From: Pedobacter sp. PF22-3 | GTDB taxonomy: Bacteria; Bacteroidota; Bacteroidia; Sphingobacteriales; Sphingobacteriaceae | NCBI RefSeq assembly: GCF_026239555.1 | Contig: NZ_JAPIVP010000003.1 | Location: 124,001 to 188,000, forward strand | Length of the DNA: 64,000 nt | Direction: 5' to 3' | In this document: positions 1-7,886 of the stretch, piece by piece | Layout: every line of letters starts with the position of its first letter | Numbering within the stretch: position 1 is the stretch's first letter | Notes under the pieces: generated by a model | Seen by the model: only the letters and a program-made list of their open reading frames with translations | Told to the model about the DNA's origin: nothing | Database searches by the model: none | Position numbers and translations under genes: made by a program

Positions 1-401
1 AAGGATCCTGGCCGGCAACAGGAGAAATCGATATCATGGAATATTACCGGAAAAAACTGCTCGCCAATATCGCATTCATGGGTGCAGATCGAAAAGACGC
101 TTGGTTTAGCACTGAGAAAAATATCGATTCCCTTGGCGGTCAGGCATGGGCCGATCAATTTCACATCTGGCGAATGGATTGGTATGAAAGCAGCATCGCA
201 CTTTATGTGGATAACCAGCTTTTAAATAAGGTATCGTTAAACCGGTTGGTCAACCAGGATGGGACCAATATTAATCCTTTTAAACAACCGCATTATATGC
301 TGCTCGATTTGGCAATAGGCGGTAAACAGGGTGGAGATCCTTCCAAAACTACCTTTCCAGCCAGGTTTGAAGTAGATTATATAAGGGTTTATCAAAAATA
401 A
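1..401 (+). CDS. Glycoside hydrolase family 16 protein, 3' end only
   Basis: The reading frame is open from base 3 and enters the window already coding, so the gene starts upstream. The first visible residues carry the GH16 active-site motif GEIDIMEY: nucleophile Glu codon at 24-26, assisting Asp at 30-32 and acid/base Glu at 39-41. The C-terminus (FEVDYIRVYQK) is the usual last beta strand of GH16 enzymes. Family members are retaining endo-beta-glucanases, laminarinases, agarases and related enzymes. The visible part does not fix the substrate. It lies 11 bp ahead of the GH105-type gene and is probably the upstream member of one operon with it. The ATG at 36 lies inside the catalytic motif and is not the real start. 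Confidence 0.9.
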   Translation, partial: GSWPATGEIDIMEYYRKKLLANIAFMGADRKDAWFSTEKNIDSLGGQAWADQFHIWRMDWYESSIALYVDNQLLNKVSLNRLVNQDGTNINPFKQPHYMLLDLAIGGKQGGDPSKTTFPARFEVDYIRVYQK

Positions 402-412
402 TCAATTAAGAA

Positions 413-1555
413 ATGAAAGATATGAATTTAAAACGACTGCTTTTGGTTTTACTATGGAGCTGCTATACTGGGCTAAGTGCCTTTTCAGCTCAAAAACCGG
501 TAAAAAGAGATTCCACTCTGGCAACCGAAAACATTTTTAAAACGATGCAACGGGTTGCTGACTGGCAGCTGAATACCTGGAAGAACAAGGGGTTTAATCA
601 TCGAAAAGCAGATTGGACCAATGGTGCCTGCTATACCGGTATTTTTGCTTTTGGCAACTTGCGGGGCAATGAACGGTATCTGCAAACGCTGGTTGATATT
701 GGAGATGAGTTGAACTGGAATACCGGACATTTGCGCTTTTATGCAGATGACTATTGTGTAGGACAAACTTATGCACAACTCTACAGTAAGTTCAAAAAGA
801 AAAAGATGATTGCTCCTTTTATGCTACAGGCCGATAGTATCATTAGCCAGCCGCATGATGAAGCCCTAAACTGGAAAAACAATATCCAGAAAAGAGAATG
901 GGCCTGGTGTGATGCCCTTTTTATGGGACCTCCATCCCTGGCTTATCTGAGCACGGCTACCCGAGATGAGAAGTATTTGAATACGGCCATTAAATTGTGG
1001 TGGAAGACCACCGGATTTCTGTATGATCCCGAAGAGAAATTATTTTTCAGAGATGAGAGTTTCTTTGCCAAACGGGAGAAAAACGGGCAAAAAATATTCT
1101 GGTCAAGAGGTAATGGATGGGTGTTGGCCGGCCTGGTAAGGGTGTTGGAGAATATGCCGAAAAACCACCCGGATAGAAAGAAACTGATTTTGCTTTATCA
1201 GGATATGGTAGCCAGGGTGGCGGGATTACAGCAGCAAGATGGCAGCTGGCATGCTTCGCTATTAGATCCTGCAAGTTTTCCGGTTAAGGAGATGAGCGGA
1301 ACCGGCTTTTTTTGCTATGCCATTGCCTGGGGCTTAAATCACGGTATTTTAGAAAAGAAACAATACCTTCCTGTGGTAGAAAAATCATGGCAAGCCATGG
1401 TTTCCGCTGTGCATGAAAATGGTATGCTGGGTTATGTGCAGCCCATTGGCGCAAGTCCTGATGCCGTAAATGCCAATAGTACCGAGGTATATGGCGTGGG
1501 TGCATTTTTGCTGGCGGGAACACAATTGTATGAATACCTTAAGAAACTAAAATAG
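413..1555 (+). CDS. GH105/GH88-type unsaturated rhamnogalacturonyl hydrolase
   Basis: A 380-residue exported protein with a signal peptide at residues 1-26 (cleavage near SAFSA/QK). It matches the alpha6/alpha6 barrel hydrolases of the YteR family, which remove the 4,5-unsaturated uronic acid left at the non-reducing end by polysaccharide lyases. Supporting motifs are DWTNGACYTG near residue 67, ADDYCVGQTY near 111, WCDALFMGPP with the presumed catalytic Asp at 167, RGNGWVLAGL near 225 and QDGSWHASLLDP near 275. Length is normal for the family. The start at 413 gives MKDMNLKR; the ATG at 422 is equally possible. It sits between the GH16 gene and the DUF4886 gene, and no lyase is visible in the window. 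Substrate (rhamnogalacturonan, ulvan or another uronate) is inferred only. Confidence 0.87.
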   Translation: MKDMNLKRLLLVLLWSCYTGLSAFSAQKPVKRDSTLATENIFKTMQRVADWQLNTWKNKGFNHRKADWTNGACYTGIFAFGNLRGNERYLQTLVDIGDELNWNTGHLRFYADDYCVGQTYAQLYSKFKKKKMIAPFMLQADSIISQPHDEALNWKNNIQKREWAWCDALFMGPPSLAYLSTATRDEKYLNTAIKLWWKTTGFLYDPEEKLFFRDESFFAKREKNGQKIFWSRGNGWVLAGLVRVLENMPKNHPDRKKLILLYQDMVARVAGLQQQDGSWHASLLDPASFPVKEMSGTGFFCYAIAWGLNHGILEKKQYLPVVEKSWQAMVSAVHENGMLGYVQPIGASPDAVNANSTEVYGVGAFLLAGTQLYEYLKKLK

Positions 1556-1562
1556 ACGAAGT

Positions 1563-2495
1563 ATGAAGATTAATATGAAACTACAGTTCTCGACTTTAAT
1601 TAAGTTAAGCATATATTCCCTTTTGCTGGTTTGCCTGGCCGCAAATGTTTTTGCTCAAAGCCGGCCAGATACCTTACGTTTATTTATTATAGGGAACAGT
1701 TTTTCTCAAAACGCATCCGCCTTTTTACCACAGCTGGCAAAAGAAAGAGGGAAAATGCTCATTATTGGACGTGCTGAACTTGGTGGACATTCTCTTGAGC
1801 AGCATTGGGGTTATGTAGAAAAAGCAGAAGCCAATGCTGATGATCCCAAGGGAAAACCTTATGGCGGAAAATCATTAAAAATGTTGTTGGGGCAAGGGAA
1901 ATGGGACATTGTTACCATTCAACAGTATTCTTACCTTTCAGCAGATTCTTCAAGCTACTATCCATATGCCAGCAAACTAGTTGACTATGTTAAAGCATTG
2001 CAACCCCAGGCGCGTTTAATGGTTCATCAAACCTGGGCATACCGTACCGATGCAAAGAAGTTTGGACGTATAGCAGAAGGTAAAGTTGCAGCGAGTCAGC
2101 AGGAAATGTGGCAGAAATCACGTGCGGCTTACCATCTTCTCGCAAAGCGGATTAATGCCCCGATTTTAGCAGTTGGTGATGCTTTCCAAATTGTAGCCGA
2201 AGACAGGAAATATGGTTTTAAGCCTGATCTTTCATTTAATTACGAGCATCCCACAGCCCCAAATCTGCCAGATCAGACCCATTCGATCAATATCGGTTAC
2301 TACTGGAATAAGAAAGAGCTCGTATTTGATCCGAACCATGCCAATGATGCGGGGAAATACCTGGGCGGGTTAATCTGGTACGGTATCTTATTTAATGATT
2401 CGGTTAAGGATATCAGATTCAAGCCTGAAAATGTATCCGAAGAGTTTGCACAATATCTTCGTAAAGTGGCTGCCCAAACCATCCGCAAACAATAA
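1563..2495 (+). CDS. DUF4886 domain protein, SGNH-hydrolase-like, exported
   Basis: A 310-residue protein with an N-terminal hydrophobic signal (residues about 10-32, ending VFAQ). The sequence resembles DUF4886, a Bacteroidota family with an SGNH-like fold: IGNSFSQNA near residue 43 would supply the nucleophilic Ser, GGHSLEQHW near 72 a second conserved block, and DPNHANDAGKYLGG near 258 the Asp/His pair. Such proteins often occur in carbohydrate loci and are presumed carbohydrate esterases, but the reaction has not been established as far as I know. It begins 7 bp after the GH105-type gene, so co-transcription is likely. The in-frame ATG at 1575 could also be the start. The next gene is 498 bp away. 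Confidence 0.8.
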   Translation: MKINMKLQFSTLIKLSIYSLLLVCLAANVFAQSRPDTLRLFIIGNSFSQNASAFLPQLAKERGKMLIIGRAELGGHSLEQHWGYVEKAEANADDPKGKPYGGKSLKMLLGQGKWDIVTIQQYSYLSADSSSYYPYASKLVDYVKALQPQARLMVHQTWAYRTDAKKFGRIAEGKVAASQQEMWQKSRAAYHLLAKRINAPILAVGDAFQIVAEDRKYGFKPDLSFNYEHPTAPNLPDQTHSINIGYYWNKKELVFDPNHANDAGKYLGGLIWYGILFNDSVKDIRFKPENVSEEFAQYLRKVAAQTIRKQ

Positions 2496-2588
2496 CCGGC
2501 AAAAATAGTTGCAAATGCTAAACCGAAGTCTACTTGACTATTTTGATTTTAAAACACAAACTTTCTAAAAATAAGCTGCAAATATTAT

Positions 2589-2623
2589 CCATTCGTACAA
2601 AAACAAACCATTTCCGTACAAAA
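2589..2623 (+). promoter_or_regulatory. Tandem direct repeats, candidate activator site for susC
   Basis: CCATTCGTACAAAA at 2589-2602 and CCATTTCCGTACAAAA at 2608-2623 share CGTACAAAA at a pitch of exactly 21 bp, two helical turns. They end 27 bp before the -7 box at 2651. This is the arrangement expected for a dimeric activator such as a hybrid two-component or AraC-type regulator of a polysaccharide locus. No regulator gene is visible next to this locus in the window. Confidence 0.45.
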
Positions 2624-2650
2624 GTGAACCCTCTGAAATAGATAAGCACA

Positions 2651-2658
2651 TAGATTTG
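2651..2658 (+). promoter_or_regulatory. Candidate -7 box TAGATTTG for the susC operon
   Basis: The octamer TAGATTTG fits the Bacteroidota TAnnTTTG -7 consensus. There is no good TTTG -33 element at the usual distance, which is consistent with an activator-dependent promoter using the repeats just upstream. Confidence 0.4.
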
Positions 2659-2992
2659 TGTTAACCAAATAATAAACCTAAATATTATGACAACCTATTT
2701 CTTAACTATTCCCCTTATTGCAAATGAGGAAAACTCAAAAACTGGATTACGAGCTGTAACATCCGGAATGCCTTTCTCTTTGATTGATATTTCTCGGCAT
2801 CAGCCTTAGCCTGAAAGCTTGAATCATGACGCTTTTTTAATGTTTTCTAATCTCCATTTTTAATTCAGCCGATAAAATCTGCACCCTTTTGTGGAATTAA
2901 TGAGGACGCCCTGCGTGGTGCCCTGGAGATCTGTTATGCGCAAAAAGCTAGAAATATCTAACACATTAAAATTCTAACCATATCTCAGATAG

Positions 2993-5900
2993 ATGATAAA
3001 AAACATAAACCTAAGGTCAAAAGGCTGGTTTCTTGTGGCTGCTGCATTTTGGTGTAAGGCGCAGGCATTGCCGGCCAGGCCAATGAAAATTGCCAGCGGC
3101 TTTGTTGCCGAACGCCACAAATCGCTGTTTCAGGAAATAACCGGAACCGTTAAAGATGATAAAAACCAACCCATACCCGGTGCAACCATCCGAATAAAAG
3201 GCACCACTACCGGCGTACAAACCGATTTGGATGGAAAATATAAAATCAATGTTAATCCCGGTCAGGTGCTTGTATTTTCAACCATTGGTTTTGAAAGCAA
3301 AGAAGTTACCATAGGGACTGCTAGTGTAATCAACATCAAGCTGATCTCTGCAAGCAGCTCCCTAAGTGAAGTGGTGGTAAACGGTTATTCTACACAAAGA
3401 AGATCGGCCGTTACCGCTGCCATCAGTACCGTTTCCGGTCAGGATTTATTAAAAGCACCGGTAACCAATGTGAATAATGCATTGGCCGGTCGCGTGCCCG
3501 GTTTGGTGGTGCAGCAAACTTCCGGACGTCCGGGAATTAACGGTGCAGCTTTGTATATCCGCGGGCAGGTATCTCCTTCAGCTACCGCGCTCATTATTGT
3601 CGATGGTGTGGAACGGACTTCTTTCGGTGATATCGATCCCAATGAAATTGAAAGCATCAACGTACTTAAAGATGCCTCATCAACCGCGCTCTATGGCTTG
3701 AAAGGTGCGAATGGCGTATTTGTCGTAACCACCAAGAGAGGGGTAGAGGGACCGGCAAGGGTAACGTTTTCCGGTAATCTGGGCATCATCAGCGCAACAT
3801 CCCGTCCCGAAATTCTGGGCGCCTATGAGAGTGCCATGCTGTTAAGCGAAGGGCAGCGGAACGTTGGTGAATCCCGAACCTTTACCGATGAGGATTTAGC
3901 GATTTTTAAAGCTGGAAATGGCAACCCGTTACTTTATCCGGATGTGATGTGGTACGATGAACTGGTTAAAGATCATTGGATGCAGAACCAGCAGAACCTG
4001 ACCATATCAGGCGGAAGTGAAAAGGTAAAATATTTTACCTCATTTAGCCATATGCGCGAGGAAGGAAATTTTAAGGAATTTAAAACACCATTAGATTATT
4101 CTACCTCCCCAAGCTACAGCCGTTACAATTTCAGGGCCAGGGTAGGCATCGATCTGACCAAAACCACCAATTTCGAAGTTAACCTTGCCGGCAGGAATGA
4201 GCACCGTTACAGCCCGGCAGGCATGAGTGAATATAACGACCCGGCGGGGGTGGTCAGCACCGGTATTGAAGGACTTGTGGGCCGGGCTTTGAAAATGCCT
4301 TCATGGGCAGCGCCGTTTTTTAAAGAATACATCAATTCTGATGATCCCAGAATTATTGCCCTGGATGGAAACTATAACCATATCGTAAACTATGGTCTGG
4401 GCGGGGTAAATGCTTTCAATCCTTACGCGTTACTCACCTATGGTGGATATGCCTTTACCGATAACAATATTGCCGAATCGATTTTCACCGTAAAGCAAAA
4501 ACTTGATTTCGTAACCCAGGGACTCAGTTTTAAGGCTCAGTTTGGTTACGATGCGACACAACTATCCGGAAAGTTGCAACGTGGAAGCATAGGTTATCTT
4601 GAACTTGACAGGTTCAGCTTGGCATTAACGCCTGTGGGCGGGACCTATAATGATTTTTTTGGGGCACCTGCCTATTCGAGAAGTGGTTTTACCAAAACAA
4701 ATCTGCAGTTGTTTTTAACCTATGGCCGATCATTTGGCAAGCATAATATCAGTGCCAATCTAATTGGTCAGCGCGAACTTCAGGGCTCGGCTGCGGCTGC
4801 CGCGCCTTATGCCAACCAGGGAATCATTTCGGAAGCTACCTATAACTACGGAAATAAATATTTTTTAACAGCAAGTGCAACCTACAACGGTTCGGAAAAC
4901 TATGCCAAAGGTTATCGCTACGGGTTTTTTCCGGCAGCGACGCTGGGTTATAATCTGGCCAATGAAGAATGGATGAAAAAATTTACCTGGATCAGCATGT
5001 TTAAATTCCGTGGCTCGATTGGAAGGGTAGGGATTCCCAGCCCAGGTACAAGTAGATTCTATTACCAGAACAGATTCGGCGCCGGATCGAACGTAGTATT
5101 TGGAAACCCAAACAGCAACTTCAGCGCGCCAACTTATACCCAATTACAATACGGCAATCCATTTATCACTTTTGAGGTTTCTTTAAAAAGAAATCTCGGA
5201 CTTGATCTTTCTTTATTCCGGGATAAGCTAAACATTACCGCTGATGTTTTTGATGATGAGCGCTCAGATATTTTAACTACCCGTTCGGCAACCAGTTTTG
5301 CAACTTACGGCGCTACAGTGCCAAGTACCAATTACGGGGTTAATTATAACCATGGATATGAACTATCGGTAACTTACCGTGATAAGATTAAAGATTTTAC
5401 CTATTCCTTTACAGGCAACCTGAGTTATGCCAGAAACGAGCGAAGGGTACTGGATGAAGCGCCTGGTCTTGCCGAAAATCTGCGGGTAACAGGTAAACCG
5501 ATCGGTACCTATTTTGGATACCACGTGCTCGGTTTTTATGCAGACCAAAAGGATATCGATAACAGTCCGCTAAACAAAATTACAGCTTATCCTTCCATAC
5601 CGGGGGATTTCAAATATCAGGATGTTAATGGCGACGGCATAATTAATAACCAGGATGTGATCGCTATTGGGCATCCAAATATTCCGGAATACAATGCTAG
5701 CCTTAACATGCAATTTGGATATAAGGGATTTCAGCTATCTGCACTTTTTAACGGGGTGACAAATGTGAGTTCGAATGTTGTATTTCAAAGTGGTGGCCTC
5801 AACCAGTATTATGCACCAATGTTAAATAGATGGACACCAGGCAATACCAATGCAAGCTGGCCGGTAATTCGTCCGGGCCTGAATGCCAATCCTAATGAAA

Positions 5901-6163
5901 GCCTCAATGATTTCACACTGCAAGATGCTTCTTATATCAAATTACGTAATGTGCAGTTCAGTTACAGTTTACCTAAAAAATGGGTAAACAGGCTTCGGTT
6001 AAATGGCCTTACCGTATTCGTTAGCGGCCAGAACTTAGTTACCTGGACAAATTTTTATGGTATCGATCCTGAAAATAGTTTGTCGGGAAATGCCTATGCC
6101 TCTTCTATTGCCACTATTCCGACTACTAAAGTTTTCAATTTTGGCCTCAATTTATCACTCTAA
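2993..6163 (+). CDS. SusC/RagA family TonB-linked outer membrane protein
   Basis: A 1056-residue TonB-dependent outer-membrane transporter that, with its SusD partner, takes up oligosaccharides. Domain order: signal region (1 to about 30), carboxypeptidase-regulatory-like beta-sandwich about 48-125 (GTVKDDKNQPIPGATIRIKG), plug domain about 125-250 (SEVVVNGYSTQRR and the IESINVLKDASSTALYG signature), then a large beta barrel ending in the C-terminal aromatic-rich strand KVFNFGLNLSL. There is no STN signalling domain, so it is not the sigma/anti-sigma type. The susD partner starts 15 bp downstream. This is the first of two tandem SusC/SusD pairs in the locus. Confidence 0.95.
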   Translation: MIKNINLRSKGWFLVAAAFWCKAQALPARPMKIASGFVAERHKSLFQEITGTVKDDKNQPIPGATIRIKGTTTGVQTDLDGKYKINVNPGQVLVFSTIGFESKEVTIGTASVINIKLISASSSLSEVVVNGYSTQRRSAVTAAISTVSGQDLLKAPVTNVNNALAGRVPGLVVQQTSGRPGINGAALYIRGQVSPSATALIIVDGVERTSFGDIDPNEIESINVLKDASSTALYGLKGANGVFVVTTKRGVEGPARVTFSGNLGIISATSRPEILGAYESAMLLSEGQRNVGESRTFTDEDLAIFKAGNGNPLLYPDVMWYDELVKDHWMQNQQNLTISGGSEKVKYFTSFSHMREEGNFKEFKTPLDYSTSPSYSRYNFRARVGIDLTKTTNFEVNLAGRNEHRYSPAGMSEYNDPAGVVSTGIEGLVGRALKMPSWAAPFFKEYINSDDPRIIALDGNYNHIVNYGLGGVNAFNPYALLTYGGYAFTDNNIAESIFTVKQKLDFVTQGLSFKAQFGYDATQLSGKLQRGSIGYLELDRFSLALTPVGGTYNDFFGAPAYSRSGFTKTNLQLFLTYGRSFGKHNISANLIGQRELQGSAAAAAPYANQGIISEATYNYGNKYFLTASATYNGSENYAKGYRYGFFPAATLGYNLANEEWMKKFTWISMFKFRGSIGRVGIPSPGTSRFYYQNRFGAGSNVVFGNPNSNFSAPTYTQLQYGNPFITFEVSLKRNLGLDLSLFRDKLNITADVFDDERSDILTTRSATSFATYGATVPSTNYGVNYNHGYELSVTYRDKIKDFTYSFTGNLSYARNERRVLDEAPGLAENLRVTGKPIGTYFGYHVLGFYADQKDIDNSPLNKITAYPSIPGDFKYQDVNGDGIINNQDVIAIGHPNIPEYNASLNMQFGYKGFQLSALFNGVTNVSSNVVFQSGGLNQYYAPMLNRWTPGNTNASWPVIRPGLNANPNESLNDFTLQDASYIKLRNVQFSYSLPKKWVNRLRLNGLTVFVSGQNLVTWTNFYGIDPENSLSGNAYASSIATIPTTKVFNFGLNLSL

Positions 6164-6178
6164 TTAAAGGTTATCATC

Positions 6179-7852
6179 ATGAGAAAATTCATATACACAC
6201 TATTTTTATTTGTTCTCTGTATTGGTTATTCCTGCAAAAAGGATTTTTTACAGCGTGATGTGGGCATACAGAGCGACCTTGAAGAAGTTTTTAAAGACCC
6301 CTTAACGGCTTCCCGTTTTGGCGACTTTACCTATACTTTTTCCATTTCAGATTACGGTCGCTTGAGCGGATACAAGGGAATGACCTCACAATTTACAGAT
6401 GAATCTATTGCCAATAATGGTCAGATCGAGGTGGCGGCCATGAACAGTGGCCAGTTTTTAGATCCCGGAGCTTCAGATGTAACTGGCATTTATGCGCAAA
6501 TGTACCGGGGAATCAGAAATGCAAATTTAATGCTAGCCAATATGGATAAAGTTCCCTGGACCGATCTTTACAATCCTGGTTACATTAAAGGTGAGCAACT
6601 TTATCTCCGTGCTTATTTCTATTTCGAGTTGTTAAGGCGCTTTGGAGGGGTAGTCATATTAACCCAGCCACAAGACTTTACAGAAGCTTCTACAGATCTT
6701 CCGCGCAGCAGTTATGCAGAAACATTTACGTTGATTTTAAGTGACCTGGAACAGGCCCTTAAGCTGTTGCCATTAACCAATGCAGACTGGCCCAACCCGG
6801 CAGCACAATCTAACCGGGCTACAGGGGCTGCGGTTATGGCACTTAAAGCAAGAGCCTTGCTTTTCGATGCCAGTCCCTTAAATAATCCGGAAAATGATTT
6901 GGCAAAATGGAAACAAGCCGCAGATGCGTCAAAGGCAATTATAGATCTGAATAAATTTTCACTGGAACCCAACTACGCCAATGTACTCACGGTAGCCAAC
7001 TCCAACGAATATATCCGGATCTGGCCCCGTGGTGGCCGTGGATTTATTGGGACCTACCTAAGCGACTTTTTAATTCCTACCAGCTATGGCGGGGCACAAT
7101 CTAACCTTTCGCCTGTTCAGAATCACGTTGATCTCTATGAAATGGCGAACGGGAAACCCATTACCGATGCTACCTCAGGATACAATCCGCAAAATCCTTA
7201 TCTCAATAGAGATCTACGCTTTTATATTAACATTCTGTATAATAATGCCACCTGGCAGGGGCGGGCAGTACAAACCTGGCAATCTGAACCCAATGCGCAG
7301 GGCATTATCACCTATGGAACGGATATCAGTACCGCCACTTCCATAACCAAAACCAGTTATTACCTGAAAAGACTCTGGCCAGAGGCTTCACGTTCGGGCT
7401 CAACTGCATCAGCCTTGCTGAATTATGTTTTTTACCGATATGCAGAAGTGCTGATCAATTATGCCGAAGCTCTAAATGAAGAAACAGGGCCGACTGCCGA
7501 AGTGTACAATGCCGTAAATGCCATTCGTGTGCGGGCTAAGATGCCGGTTTTACCGGCCGGTCTCAGTCAAGCTGAAATGCGCGAACGCATCAGAAATGAA
7601 AGGGCCATCGAATTCGCTTTCGAAGACATGCGTTGGTGGGATATCCTCCGCTGGAAAAAGGGGGCGGAAATTGTGGCCCAGCCAATGAAGGCCATGAAAG
7701 TGATCAAAAATGCCAACGGCTCTTTCAGTTATAACGTGATCGAATTGCCCGCATTTAAAAAAGTATTCAATAACAACATGTATTTGTACCCTATTCCACG
7801 GACAGAAATGAATAAAACCAGCGGCGCATTGAAACAGAATCCGGGCTGGTAG
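6179..7852 (+). CDS. RagB/SusD family nutrient uptake outer membrane lipoprotein
   Basis: A 557-residue surface lipoprotein, partner of the preceding SusC. The signal peptide ends in a lipobox with Cys19 (IGYSC). The middle carries the SusD helical region (GEQLYLRAYFYFELLRRFGGVV near 140) and the C-terminal part the conserved YAEVLINYAEALNE, IRNERAIEFAFEDMRWWDILRWKKG and LYPIPRTEMNKT segments. It binds glycan at the mouth of the SusC channel. It lies 15 bp after susC and 34 bp before a second susC. Length is typical. Confidence 0.94.
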   Translation: MRKFIYTLFLFVLCIGYSCKKDFLQRDVGIQSDLEEVFKDPLTASRFGDFTYTFSISDYGRLSGYKGMTSQFTDESIANNGQIEVAAMNSGQFLDPGASDVTGIYAQMYRGIRNANLMLANMDKVPWTDLYNPGYIKGEQLYLRAYFYFELLRRFGGVVILTQPQDFTEASTDLPRSSYAETFTLILSDLEQALKLLPLTNADWPNPAAQSNRATGAAVMALKARALLFDASPLNNPENDLAKWKQAADASKAIIDLNKFSLEPNYANVLTVANSNEYIRIWPRGGRGFIGTYLSDFLIPTSYGGAQSNLSPVQNHVDLYEMANGKPITDATSGYNPQNPYLNRDLRFYINILYNNATWQGRAVQTWQSEPNAQGIITYGTDISTATSITKTSYYLKRLWPEASRSGSTASALLNYVFYRYAEVLINYAEALNEETGPTAEVYNAVNAIRVRAKMPVLPAGLSQAEMRERIRNERAIEFAFEDMRWWDILRWKKGAEIVAQPMKAMKVIKNANGSFSYNVIELPAFKKVFNNNMYLYPIPRTEMNKTSGALKQNPGW

Positions 7853-7886
7853 TTATTGGGTTGTACATCAATTTAAAAGATAAGAA

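Larger units (their letters stand above)
2496..2992. other. Intergenic leader and promoter region of the susC/susD block
   Basis: Nearly 500 bp without a convincing gene. It contains two direct repeats at 2589-2623 and a -7 box at 2651-2658 (separate entries), followed by about 330 nt before the susC start. A 40-codon ORF at 2687-2809 is present but has no recognisable features. The long leader could carry post-transcriptional control, but I see no clear hairpin. Confidence 0.5.

Noticed and set aside
2687..2809. 40-codon ORF in the susC leader
   Set aside because: No signal peptide, no motif and no known partner; likely chance in a long leader.
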